DNA of 64,000 nucleotides from Arbacia lixula (taxonomy: Eukaryota; Echinodermata; Echinoidea; Arbacioida; Arbaciidae). Positions within the stretch are counted from its first letter, which is position 1. Each line of letters starts with the position of its first letter. Positions 1-11,058 of this stretch are shown here, piece after piece. The stretch spans positions 1,605,024-1,669,023 of the forward strand of contig OZ022586.1 of assembly GCA_963669155.1 (NCBI GenBank). The letters are read 5' to 3'. A model generated the notes under the pieces. The model worked only from the letters and a program-made list of their open reading frames with translations. It ran no database searches and was not told the DNA's origin. The translations under genes and the position numbers were made by a program.

Positions 1-1815
1 ATCATTGGCAAGCTTCCAAAGGACCCGATCGACGGCCCTCCCTTCATCGTGGGAACCCTGACCCTGCTCAAGCAGTTCCACTCGGAGAACACCGACCAGT
101 TCCTGGCGCTGCTCGGCCAGTATGTGCGCTCCCTCATCGAGTCCACCGCAGCAGGGTAAGGACCAATGACCACTGAGCTTTGTAGTTGTTGCCATGGTAG
201 TTACAATTAATAATAATAGATTCTGCTTATATAGCGCATTATATGTATAGTGACATCTCCATGCGCTTTACATGTGAATACATCATCAAATATATTACAA
301 GAAAAATTATGCACCACAGGAACTATAATTGGCTGTTGGCTGTGTGTCTGCAGACTAGCAGACTTACAAGAATTGTGGATTAGGAACAACTAAGGAATGG
401 GGTGTCCAAACTGGTTATAGTGCCTACAATCTTAAGTGGACTCAGATGAACTCTGACCATGATTCATGAAGTTACAATCAAGCAGTACATGTAACTGTGT
501 TTCATTGTCAGTTTACTGCAGCTGTAAGTTTAAAAACTTGTGTGTCTGTGTATTGTTAACTGGCAAGGAATGTTCGCTATGGAGTGGAGATTTTGTAATG
601 CAAGTTTATATTCTGACATCTGAGAAGTGTTTTTTTCAATAATGGGATAGTTCTATACAAGGATGTCCATTCCCCGTGAGACTTCATGAATGTTTCTTGC
701 TGCCGCTCAGAATTCAAGACTAGTAGCTGCTCATGACAATATTATGCATACATGATTGTGTCATATCCACATGGGTGTTACAATAGAAAAGGTAGCTTCT
801 AAACTATGCAGAGATGGATTATCATTTATTAAATGGCTGTTAGAGCTCTGTGTCATTTATACATATTTGTTTTATGTAAGTGATATTGCTATTTGTTTGT
901 TGTTGTTACAGAGGACGGGCGTCAGAGCTGCCTCAGGAAGCTGTGTGCATCCTGGCTTTCCTGGATGACTTTGTGCACTATGCTGCACTACCCAGACAGG
1001 TGAGGAGGGAGGAGGAGGGGGAGTAGGGGGGAAGGGGAGGAGGAGATGGAGGAAGGGGGAGGGGCGGGGAGGGGCGGGTTGTTGTTGTTACAGAGGACAG
1101 GCGTCAGAGCTCCCTCAGGAAGCTGTGTGCATCCTGGCTTTCTTGGATGACTTTGTGCACTATGCTGCACTACCCAGACAGGTGAGGGCCAGGGTGGACC
1201 GGAGGACAGGCAGGAGGAGGGAGGAGGAGGGGGGGAGGACATAAAGAGAAAAGGAAAAGAAAAAGATGATGAACAGAAGGAGACAGCAGATCAAAGAGAT
1301 AAAAAGGAGATGCAAATGGAGAAAGTAGAAAGGAGAGGAACAGAAAGGAGGAAGGTGATGGTGGTTTTTATGATTATGATGGTAATGGTGATGGTGATGA
1401 TGGTGATGGTAATGATGGTGATGATGATGTTGGTGGTGATGATGTTGGTGATGATGATGATGGTAGTGGTGATGTTGATGGTGGTGATGATGTTGATGGT
1501 GGTGGTTATTATGGTGATGGTGATAATGGTGATGATGATGGTGATGGTGGTGATGTTGGTGGTGATGGTGATGGTAGTGGTGATGTTGGTGATGGTGATG
1601 ATGGTAGTGGTGATGGTGTTGATGATAGTGATGATGATGGTGATGGTAGTGGTGATGTTGGTGATGATGATGACGATGGTGATGGATTCATGATGTTCAT
1701 GATGGGTAATGTTATTGTTACATCATTTGGATTTTTTTTCTCTTTGCCAACACAGATGATTGAGTCCCACATCCCAGCATACATCTTTGATGAATTCAAG
1801 AGCAATGCCCAGTAA
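1..1815 (+). CDS. WASHC5: WASHC5 (strumpellin), C-terminal exons, partial
   Basis: WASHC5 is a subunit of the WASH complex, which activates Arp2/3 on endosomes to drive actin-dependent sorting. Exon 1..155 is open from the window edge and reads IIGKLPKDPIDGPPFIVGTL, then a segment containing QFHSENTDQFLALLGQYVRS, matching the strumpellin C-terminal region as I know it. It ends in phase 2 before gtaagg (156). The next exon is 912..999 or its copy 1094..1181; either supplies one base to finish the split codon and reads ASELPQEAVCILAFLDDFVH and YAALPRQ, ending in phase 0 before gtgagg. The last exon, 1756..1815, follows a cacag acceptor and reads MIESHIPAYIFDEFKSNAQ then TAA, like the human end with its FIFDEF motif. 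The upstream part of the gene is outside the window. Introns here are short (756, 94 and 574 nt). Confidence in the family is high; exon usage is inferred. Confidence 0.93.
206..330. repeat. Dispersed repeat fragment with ATAGCGC and GCGCTTTAC motifs
   Basis: In the first WASHC5 intron, AATAATAATA is followed by cttatatagcgcatt and, about 30 nt on, by gcgctttac. This pairing is familiar from short interspersed repeats of marine invertebrates. No second copy occurs in the window, so the family is uncertain. The rest of this intron, to 911, shows nothing I can name. Confidence 0.3.
1094..1181 (+). CDS. WASHC5: WASHC5 duplicated penultimate exon (second copy)
   Basis: This 88-nt exon repeats 912..999 at an offset of 182 bp. 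The copies differ at three positions that I can see: one CGG to CAG change (Arg to Gln, a CpG transition) and two silent changes. The acceptor context ttgttgttacag and the donor gtgagg are kept in both copies, so both look usable. As 88 is not a multiple of three, including both exons would break the frame of the last exon, so a functional mRNA can take only one of them. The intervening 94 nt are very G-rich. It could be a mutually exclusive pair, a recent duplication with one silent copy, or an assembly artefact from merged haplotypes. Confidence 0.85.
1353..1690. repeat. Imperfect GAT/GGT trinucleotide microsatellite
   Basis: About 340 bp of gatgatggtgatggt-type sequence lies in the last WASHC5 intron. 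It leaves both strands open (Met/Val on +, Ser/Pro on -), which explains the long reading frames here; they are not genes. A G- and GA-rich tract precedes it (about 1001-1080 and 1200-1350). Confidence 0.9.
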
Positions 1816-2070
1816 ATAGAGAGAGAGAGAGAGAGGATAGGAGAAGAAGCATCACAGGAACTCAGCCAACACGCAACGAGCTGCCCCCTTCATGAAAGAA
1901 GCTTTGCCCATTCAACAGAAAAATCCACTCACCCAAACATTCCCCTATGGTTGTTTTTTTTATCTCTCCTGCTTCAAATATGATCGAATTTCAACCATAG
2001 ATGAATGATTACATGGAGATAGACTTATGAGATAAGAGGTTCAATTCCTTTGAGATGAATGGTGAATAAA
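1816..2070 (+). terminator. WASHC5: WASHC5 3' UTR with a candidate poly(A) signal
   Basis: Downstream of the stop there is a (GA)n run at 1818-1835, then ordinary non-coding sequence with AATAAA at 2065-2070. That is the first canonical poly(A) signal after the stop and would give a 3' UTR of roughly 270 nt. The true cleavage site cannot be read from the sequence. Confidence 0.4.
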
Positions 2071-2504
2071 CTTTGGCAATGATTAGGAATTCAATGGTCC
2101 AATTTCACCCAAATGTTTTCAGAGGATAGACGTTTCACTTTCAAGGCAGAGGAGGCATTTTTATCCAATGTGCAACAGTCAGATTGCTCTACTTTTGTAT
2201 GTTAACATGTTTAAGTGGAGTGATTTTTAGATACTGTGTATGTAATGTCACTTTAATGTACTTAAGATATGCTTCACTTCCCACCTCTTTCATAAACAGC
2301 TGAAAAAAAAAGTCACCCTGCAGTAATCTGTTCTATTGTGTCTGCCCCATGTATTTTTTTTTCCTTGGGGGGGGGGGGGGCGTTTATTTTCACCATTTGC
2401 ACAAAAATGAATATAAGTTTCTCTGGCAGACTTGATAGCAGGTTGTACTGAATTACCGGCATACCAAAGTTTAAGTTCGGAGCATTCGTTGTTGGTAGGC
2501 AAGC

Positions 2505-2876
2505 CAGTGTTTCCACTCTCCAAAAACAAAAAAACAAAGCCTGAAATGGACTCTAAAATTTCCTGGAATTTACCATTATTTCCTGAAATAGTAAAAATAT
2601 GCCCGGAGTCACTAAGGGGGGTTAAATGTAGGGTCTACAGTTATAAAGTTAAAAGGTAGATCTGCAGCTAGTTTCACGTATTATCAACATACAGGCAGGT
2701 AAAGGCTGTAAGAAAAATAGTGATATTTTTGACAGTTTTTACAACATTTTTGCACACTTTTTCTTCATATTTCTTGGATTCTAAAATTTCTTGGAACTAT
2801 TTTAAGTCCTGAAAATTTCTTTGACAACGCCAAAATTCAAAAAATTTTCTGAATTTTGTAAGGAATGGAAACACTG
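2505..2876. mobile_element. hAT-like non-autonomous DNA transposon, complete, with 8-bp target duplication
   Basis: The 372-bp element begins CAGTGTTTCCA and ends in its inverse TGGAAACACTG. It is flanked on both sides by the identical octamer AGGCAAGC (2497-2504 and 2877-2884). Eight-base target duplications and CAGTG-type ends are the hallmark of hAT transposons. There is no transposase frame inside, so it must have been moved in trans. Confidence 0.85.
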
Positions 2877-3046
2877 AGGCAAGCGACAGAGGTGGTTGTG
2901 ATCATGTGACCTGCATCATGGCAAAATGGTTGTACTGTGCCATGATCGTCTCAAGATGATAACGGTGTTGAAATCAAACCAAGTCCTATTCCTGTGATGA
3001 TGATGATAGAATGTCCTTGAGTAATGACTGCCACTACCCCTCACCT

Positions 3047-3419
3047 TTAAAGGGCATATACTGTACTGGGAAGGCAAAAAAGCCTTCAAAAGGTAATTGT
3101 TAGCAATCTTCTTATCAATGTTCTTAAATTCATGTATTGACCATTTTAGAAGCTTCCTGAAAGTTATTTGCCCTCAAGTGATCTACATTTGGAGTAATTG
3201 ATGATTACTGATTAAATTCTCAAAATGTTCGGGCCGAACATTTTGAGAATTTGTGATTTAATCACTCATTACTCCAAATGTAGATCATTTGAGGGCAAAT
3301 AACTTGCAGCAAGCTTCTAAAATGGACAAAACATGAATTTAAGACCATTGATAAGAAGATTGCTAACAATTACCTTTTGAAGGCTTTTTTGCCTTCCCCG
3401 TACAGTATATGCCCTTTAA
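3047..3419. mobile_element. TTAA-flanked palindromic MITE, family A, full length
   Basis: A near-perfect palindrome of 373 bp, from TTAAAGGGCATATACTGTAC to the inverse at the right end. The arms run almost to the centre, where ATGTTCGGGCCGAACAT forms the dyad. Arms contain tgccctcaaatgatc-like blocks shared with copies at 25793, 45018 and 46222. TTAA at both ends suggests a piggyBac-type target, though the palindrome itself would also place TTAA at each end. Confidence 0.85.
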
Positions 3420-3742
3420 CATGATTGTATTACAAATTTTTATGTAACACTGCTGAGCTGACTGCAGTAACTGAAGGTGGAACATAAATAATGACATGAA
3501 ACAAACACCCTGAAATACATTTTGCGGCGTACATGACAGTGACAAATGATTCACCGCAGGGGCATTTTTGCTATTTGCTGGTAATCTGATCTTTGAATTA
3601 GGGGGCTAAATCTTTCTGGGTCACCGTGTTATTTTATCAATGATGCTATGTAGTTCACATACCAACATGTCTGCTTGTTAATATGCAGAAGGAACTCAAA
3701 CAGGTGCATCTCGGCAGTAACCTCGCAACCGCCCATGTATTA

Positions 3743-3995
3743 TACTGCCTTAATTTGACAGCAGGAAGCAATTAACAATATAGACTTTTCTTGTAAATGA
3801 TCAAAATATGTTGGTCATTTGCTTTTGCATCCATGCAATACCACATGAAGTTAGATTGAATATCTCACATCAATAGGAATATTCCTGTGTAAGATTTTGC
3901 CTGTATGTAGAGATTGCTGGGTACAATCTAAAAACATCAACAACTCCAATTTCAGTGATTTGTCACTTGCTTCCTTTTGTCAAAGTTGAGCAGTA
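3743..3995. mobile_element. Inverted-repeat MITE, family D
   Basis: Terminal inverted repeats of the type TTTGACAAAAGGAAGCAA (left arm degraded) enclose about 250 bp. The right end, cacttgcttccttttgtcaa, recurs at 23660 and 49290, and the inner part shares aaagacttttcctgtaaatga with the copy at 23439. No reading frame. Confidence 0.7.
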
Positions 3996-4559
3996 TAGGC
4001 ACTTCATATTTTCACAAGTCGTTACAGGCATTTTTGCATATATGGTCATGTTTTCAAATTTCACAGATATTACAGAGGTTTAGATTGCCACATCTGTGAC
4101 ATTTGCTGTTAACAATACGATTGCATCACTTGAGACTGGATGTCACAGTATGGCAGGCAGATTCTATGTCACCGTCACGGTCACAACAATCTTAAACTTT
4201 TATCATATCTTTGTGAACAAGACAGCCTGCAAAAGAAGGATGAGATATATATGATGAATGCTGTTTTGTAAATATGTATGATATATAAGGAGAGTAGGAT
4301 ATGAACGTATTCACTGCATGATGCCAGACTGCATGCTAATGGCCATAGGATATTTTTTTTAGACACTTTAAAGTGTAAATTGACTCTTTCTGCGCCAGCG
4401 CTATATTTTTGCACAAGCGATACATATATAATGTAGTATAATGTCTGGCATAGGGAGGGTTTATATATGAATTATATGTGATTATGTTTGTATGATATCA
4501 CAATATGACTATGCATGAATATAATCTTTGAGCTACTTCTCTTTAAAATGTAATAGTTG

Positions 4560-4840
4560 GACAATGTATGATGATGTAAAGATAATATATGGCAGGGCAA
4601 TTAACTGATGAGATTTTGGGTCATGTAGGTCAAAGGTTAAAGGTCACAGGTCAAGGTAAAATCTTAAAATGTCACTTATCATGTGATAACTTGAGAAATA
4701 TCAAACAAAACATCACCTAAGATAGGTCAATGATAACATATGACAAGACAATTCACTGATTGAATTTTGGGTCATATAGGTCACAAATTAAAGGTCATAG
4801 GTCAAGGTCAAATCCTAAAATTGTACTTTTTTCATGATAA
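4560..4840. repeat. Tandem pair of a dispersed repeat with AGGTCA arrays
   Basis: Two copies of a unit of about 150 bp, each with gggtcat-aggtca, then ggtcaaggt and taaaat-like sequence. The first has AGGTCA-type hexamers at 4627, 4634, 4641 and 4648, exactly 7 bp apart. The second has them at 4778, 4792 and 4799, with another at 4805. A third copy lies at 63200-63375. Confidence 0.75.
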
Positions 4841-6159
4841 CTAAGTACAGAGCAAGTTAAGATGATGTATGTCGGTGAATGAGTCTAGTTAAGTTTGCTG
4901 GAAAACAGTAACGCTCAATATTAACTTCGAGTCTAAGTTTGATCTAACAAGTTGAACCATTATTAGCAATCTTGCTATAAAGTAAATGTTTGATGAGCAT
5001 TTCACTCATCCAGCAGCAATACTTCCTCAGTCCATGAACAAAGTGAACTGTGTTAACATCAGACAGCCTCACCATACATATTGAATGGGACCAGACATGG
5101 CTTGGGCTAGTCTAATTCTGTTGTTAGTCTTAGTCTAATAACGTTTGGACTTGATAATGAAATTAGATGGCTCTTTTTTTGAGGAAACAGACTATATTGC
5201 ACTCGTCTTTGACTCGTATGATATGATTGTAACTTGTGCAATATAGTCTGGTACCCCTGAAGGCAATCCAATATTATATGATTATATCTCCACAAATGTA
5301 AATTTGTAGAAAAACAAAGATATTTTTGTGACGGACAAGCACAAGTAGTCATTGGGCAAAAGAACATTTGCTGTGTTGCTGTATATACAGTATACAATAT
5401 TACATGTTACAATGTCATTTCTTTGGCAGATGAAATAAATTCTTACATTACATTTGCCATGTTAGCATTTCCTTTTACTCTTGGCCAAATTATTCCATGT
5501 AGAAGATGAGATGTGTTCTTTTCTGATATTTTCTTTAACACAATAAATGTATATGGATATGCATCTCGTTTTTGGAGATTATTTTGTTATCGGGATAATT
5601 ATGATATTCAGTTGTAAAAGAATGACAAATATAATAGCAGTGCAATCAACAGGTCTCAGATTTTTGTTTCTTTTTGTTTGTGAGTATATTCGGAGGAAAT
5701 AGAGGATGACAAGGCCAGGAGAAGTACCCTCTCTCCCGTCTACGCTGTCGCTCAATAATCATGACCCGTATCTGCCTTTCCTTTTCTTTCTATTTTCTCT
5801 CTCTTTCCTGTTCTCTTTCTGCCTCCATTTCTCAACCATCCATACGATGCACAGTATTGCAGAATCTTATAAAAATGATGATTTTCGTGGTAATAATGCT
5901 ACTCTTTTATTCCCGATCGCGCAACAGTTTGATTTTCTTTCTCACACTACGAGAAACCCTAGATCGCGGTCTACCTCCTTTTCGTTTAGCTCAATTTCCA
6001 TCTCGTTTCTGGACACAAGCGGTCGTTTAAGATATCGGATATTAGTATTACATAATAACATAGGTATAGACTCTACGACAATAACATGCTGAGTGCGGCG
6101 TGTTTGACTTGATTTCTCTCATTTACGTAAAAACAAAAAGCCAAGTGTATGGTGCAAAT
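4841..6159. other. Intergenic, nothing recognised
   Basis: AT-rich sequence without splice-supported coding potential. The open frames at 5706-6092 overlap each other in different frames, are Phe/Ser/Leu-rich over a pyrimidine-rich stretch and resemble no family I know. Confidence 0.5.
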
Positions 6160-7100
6160 GCTAGGTGTTAATTAAAGATTGACACTTTAAAAATACACAA
6201 AAATTACAACTCCAATCAAGCTGAAATTGACACATCATAAAGTCAATGGATATTCAATTGTTTTTGAAACGGTTTTTTCACAGTTCATCTTGTAATAATC
6301 CTTGGAATATTTAATGAGATTTTCACTTTTGGACAATTAAATGTCAGTGGACCTATAAATTTGGATGTATCCAATAATTAATTTAGAACACAGCAATGCC
6401 CATTGTGTATCATAAACCTGGCAATCCACTAGCAACTGCCATCACATTGTCATTGATCATGCATGATGCTTCTGGCAGAAAAGAAGTTGTGGGTTGGCAT
6501 GTGTGGTGCACAATGGCCTTTGTTGTGTATTTAATCAATTATCTGACACACATTTTTGAGATCCAAATTTGTCCAAAAGTGATAATTTCATTACATATTC
6601 ACCGGAAATGTAATCAATGAAATGTCTCAAAATCTGCCTTTAAAACAAAATATTTCCCTTGACTTTATGATGTGTAAATTTCAGCTTGATGTGAATTTAA
6701 ACTTCTAAAAAATTTTTTTTTTTTCAAAAAGTGTCAACAGTTTGTTTTTATCACCTACTAGGCGTTAAAAAATATTGACAGTATTGAAAAATAATTAAAC
6801 ACCAGTTTTAACTCACATCAAGCTGAAATATACACATCATAAAGTCAAGGGATGTAATTTTTTTCAGAGACGGGCATCACACATGCCAACCCACAACTTC
6901 TTTTCTACCAGAAGCATCAGGCATTATTAATGACACTGTGATGGCAGTTGCTAGTGGATTAACAGGTGTGATGCACAATGGTCATTGTTGTGTTCTAAAA
7001 TAATTATCTGTTACACACACATTTTCAGTTACAAATTTGTCCCAAGGTGGAAATCTCATTAAATGTTCCAAGGAACATTACAAAAAAATATTTGGTAAAC
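6160..7100. repeat. Two inverted copies of a repeat; left copy a TIR element
   Basis: The left copy, roughly 6178-6738, has ends of the form TTGACACTTT and AAAGTGTCAA, followed inside by caatcaagctgaaatt and its inverse. A second, partial copy at about 6770-7090 lies in opposite orientation: tccactagcaactgccatca at 6426 returns inverted near 6938, and agaagttgtgggttggcatg at 6482 returns inverted near 6885. No transposase frame. Confidence 0.7.
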
Positions 7101-8679
7101 TGAGTAAGATACTGCAACTGAATATTAAGCATTCCCGAGATAGTGCCTACATGGGATATATACATTTTGGCAAACTGAGTTAAGTTCTTTAATATTCAGC
7201 AATTCGAATTAGACACTGCAATTATGAAATCCTTTAAATCTTCCCAAAACTTGTTGACAAGTGATCAGTGGCATCAACATGTCATCCATTCTGGGGGATG
7301 ATACCACTGCGAGGGAGCGAATGGACCGGCATTGGGAACGATTTTAATGATAGCAAAAGCATGCAAGAAACATTTTGGTGAAAGTTTGATGAAAAACCAT
7401 CAACGGATAAGAAAGTTGTGATTTGGTTTCAGTTTTGATTGTGTGACATCACGTATGAAATTATTGTAACTTACCATCAATCGTAGCTACCTATTGAAAA
7501 CCTTTAGGAAACATGGCTGGACCATGCAATAAGCAACACTGCAGTATATGCAATAACAACGTCGGATAAAGTCATCTTCCACGTCTTTCCCTATCTGACT
7601 TCAAATTATTTTGGGTTGTGAAGGACTACTAGCATATGTATAGGAGGGAAATGGTCGAAAACGTGTCTGATATAGGAAATAAAGTAATAAGATATTGAAC
7701 ATATATAGCACCGAGACTATATCTCATATCATCTCTTCTTTCTATTAGTCTTCTGCAAAATTATAAACTTTCATTGAGGTTTCAATTAACAGTACAAGTA
7801 TTTTCTTCAAGAGACTTACCTACTTTCTTGTCTCGAGTACCTAAATGCATCTCTTCTCTCCACTCAACCCTCGTTATGATTGAGCCAATCGGCATGAATA
7901 TTATGCATAATGCTCGTGGGTAACATCTACAGGAAAATTAATCAATCAAGAATTGAAGTAGCTTGTCAGAATTAATACCTCTTTTTGCTGGCAGTGACGT
8001 TTGATATCGAGAGGCCTTGTGGTATCTCTGAACTAAGAGAGGAAAGCCAGTCTCTGTCGTCCTCTTGACCTACGTCCCTGAACAGCGCCAGTGAGGGCGA
8101 GCATATTCTTTCGAAGTGTGTGGCCTAGGAATGCATTACACAACATAAAAAAGGAGTCGGAGTGATTCTCGGCAACAAAACAACGACCAACCTAGCACCA
8201 CATAACACCACAGTTAGGATACTTATAACACACCTTTATTTCCCACTATTTCATTTATGCAAGTAACACACCGGTTTAAACACGGCAGACATGAAGAAGA
8301 TTAACAAATTTGGATTCTAATTATTATGGGATGTCAAGCAATTTAATTTATAGTCCTACGAGGGACATGTTATCTTTCACATCTATCTAGGCCTACTCTG
8401 TTGTCAGATGTGTTGGCACGTAAACAACTTTTATGTCCATTTCAATTATAAGAGGTATTCCAACAATAATAAATGGAACATAAAAGCTAGAAAAAGGCGT
8501 GTTTTTCTTATATACAGCGTGCTCTAAATCAGTCCGCTTTGAATGTAAGGGGTAATCCAAGAATAATAAACAAAACCAAAAAGCGAGGAAAAAGTGTGTT
8601 TATGCCGCGCGTCTAAAAAAAAAATCAGTGAACCCTGGGCTTGTGAGATTATATATCCAAAATGAGACGTAAACCATTA
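7101..8679. other. Intergenic, with a fragment of MITE family B
   Basis: About 7360-7460 resembles the inside of the family B MITE (gcatgcaagaaacattttgg, then gtttgatgaaa, aaggataagaaag-like and a tgtgacatcac block). The rest shows no coding or RNA feature that I can support. Confidence 0.5.
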
Positions 8680-9141
8680 TTAAAGGGATAGTTAACTCTG
8701 AAGTTCAGTTGGTTTGAATTAAAGAAGAAATGCAAAAAATAGAAGTGAAAGTTTGACGAAAATCCGTCAAAGGATAAGAAAGTAACCATCTTTTTAAAAT
8801 TTCAATTTTGCGACGTAATGTGCGAGGTGCTATCCCATTTGTTGTGTGGTGTATAAAATGCTCCTTTTCTGTTTTTGACAATGGAATATATTTTCTCACA
8901 TAGAGATATGTGTGGAAAATGTGTTTCTAGTGATGTATCAAATTTCACATTTGAGAAAATGGAAATTGTCACAAAACATTGTACACAACACATAAGAGAG
9001 CACCTCGTACGTGACGTCACAAAATAAAAAACCATAACTCTTTTATCCTTTGACGGATTTTCGTCAATCATTTAATATGTTTCTTTCGTACTTCGTTTCT
9101 ATTTGAAACCAACTTAATTTCAGGGTGAAGTATCCCTTTAA
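8680..9141. mobile_element. TTAA-flanked MITE, family B, full length
   Basis: 462 bp from TTAAAGGGATAGTT to the matching inverse AGTATCCCTTTAA. Subterminal inverted blocks are gacgaaaatccgtcaaagga and its mirror tcctttgacggattttcgtc, and gcgaggtgc/gcacctcg next to gtgacgtcac. Copies or fragments lie at 7360, 13811, 14600, 41333, 54490 and 56499. It lacks a transposase. Confidence 0.85.
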
Positions 9142-9944
9142 AAATAATGGACTGAGTTTCATTTTGACCAAATCACATCACAATCACAATCACAATCACA
9201 GGGAATGTATCTCTGTGAAATCAGCTATAAGTTGGTGCAAGAATTTGTTGTTGTACATGTTATTGTTCAATATTTTTTGCATTCCTCTGATTGGCTATTT
9301 TCACTCCTTCAAGAGCTAGTACGTCACAATAAGCTTATAATTACCCAAGACGAGGCGCTATTTAAAAACATGGTGTCCTTTTTGCAGGTTAAAAAAAATC
9401 TCGTAAAAAACACGCAAAATGGAAGAACATACTGTATCAGATCTTCGTCCCAATATAATTGAACTGGAAAATCACACACACACTTTTTCCCACGGTCGGC
9501 CTCTTCTTTTCTGAACCAGGCCTACTGAACCAAATCAAGCGAAACATTCTCATTCTCTTTTAGTGTAACAAGATTTAACATGTTTAAGGTTGCAGCATAC
9601 AGTAGTTTGAAAGTGACCTTTAATATCACGAAGTCAGGATTCAAGCATTGTCATATAATGGACCTATTACTCAGTGAAATGGTAAAACCTGCGTTGGAGA
9701 CGTCTCTCACCCCCAACCATCAATTCATATCATTTTTGTAAATATGACTGAGAATAGAAAAACTCGTGATTGATGCACTGCTATTCTCATATCGACAACC
9801 ACCCTGCCCCCCCCCCCCCCCTCCCCCAGACCCGCCCTCCGTCCCCGCTCCTTTCTCCTTGCCTTGTCTCTGATGATTTTTTTTCGTATTACTTTCATCA
9901 ATGGTTTATAATTGATTAATGATATTTGTTAAATATGTTTTTGT
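9142..9944. other. Intergenic, short repeats only
   Basis: A short (AATCAC)n run lies at 9175-9202 and a C-tract with CCCTCC-type sequence at 9804-9835. No gene seen. Confidence 0.5.
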
Positions 9945-10152
9945 TCATAGGGGTCCAGCTGACAGGCTCTCCTTTTTTGGACTCCCCCACACACTCACCT
10001 TTATCGTCATCATTACATTTTGTACATTTCATATACTTATTTCATGCATGATTATTGTGTAATATTTGTACTATTGCTTGTATTTGTACTTTTGATTGTA
10101 TTTGTATTATCTACTATGAGTTGTTGAAATAATAAATTACAAATTACAAATT
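9945..10152 (+). mobile_element. Possible 3' end of a LINE
   Basis: The pattern of a CR1/L2-like tail is present: about 180 bp of non-coding 3'-UTR-like sequence with repeated tatttgtact/tgtatttgta, ending in aataaattacaaattacaaa, a short tandem tail. No reverse-transcriptase frame lies upstream, so this would be a strongly 5'-truncated copy. A host 3' end is an alternative. Confidence 0.35.
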
Positions 10153-10239
10153 GTGTCATACTGAATCAAGAGACTACACTAAGCCATAAATAATTGACGG
10201 CCTCGATCGCACCGACCCACACATACACCCATGGATACG

Positions 10240-10560
10240 ACTAGCCCTGCTACACGAGAACACGTTTCTACAGGTCGCCTTGACTCTCGCCTTCTCGCAC
10301 TAAAGAATAAAGCGCCTGAATGAGTTCAAGTCGCCTTCTCGCCTTCTCGCACTAAAGAAGGCGCCAAACCTATTTGAATCAAATGGCTTTCAAACCTTAG
10401 GCCTATCGCACTGAGGACAATGCCTTGGCGAGTTGTAAGAAATCGCTCTCTCGCTAAAAACGAGGCGCCTTGATGAGTTAAAAAAGTCGGCTTCTTGCCT
10501 TTTTAGCCTAAACAGGGTGCCTTGGCGCGTTGTTCAAGTCACTTAATTCTCGTGGCACTT
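10240..10560. repeat. Degenerate tandem repeat with CGCCTTCTCGC motif
   Basis: Four to five diverged units share the theme cgccttctcgcactaaagaa, then ggcgcc, a ttgatgagtt-like stretch and aagtcg. Examples start near 10276, 10330, 10395, 10445 and 10490. It is notably richer in CpG than its surroundings. Confidence 0.55.
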
Positions 10561-10943
10561 CAAAACTTTATGGAATAGACCATTTCGTAATTACACCATG
10601 GTCGGACAATGCACTGAATCAATACTACTAGACTGCTCACTGGGATTGTTTTTCATGAAGTTGTGTTGGATGATGGATGTAAAGACATTTTACAGTGCGC
10701 CCGGAACAACAACAGAAGCAGATGCACATGGTGGAATGTTCTTTCACTACCTTCTCAGAGCTGAATAGCTGTTGCCATATCTGCAAGATAATAGATTGAA
10801 ATGTGGTCGACTATCTAATGAATTCCCTTTTTTCTCTGTGAGTTTGGAAAATGATCTGAGGTCATTTACTAAAAGCAATAATCTGCTCACGCGCAATTGC
10901 AATTACGAAATGGCTTATTGTGCAGAGAGCTCTATAGGGAATC

Positions 10944-11058
10944 CTGGCCCCGTATTCATGGAACCTTACTAGCCTAGTTGGCTACTAAAAATGCATGTAG
11001 CTGAATGCATTTTAGTAACTTACTATGCTTAGTAAGGTTTCATGAATATGGCCCCTGG
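10944..11058. mobile_element. Short palindromic MITE, family F (GGGGCCATATTCATGAAAC ends)
   Basis: A 115-bp inverted repeat. The left end CTGGCCCCGTATTCATGGAA mirrors the right end TTTCATGAATATGGCCCCTG, and the arms continue as CCTTACTA.../...TAGTAAGG. A compact copy lies at 34627-34713 and a left half at 32563. Confidence 0.75.

Noticed and set aside
1310-1693. 127-codon open frame of Met and Val
   Set aside because: It is a translation of the GAT/GGT microsatellite within a WASHC5 intron.
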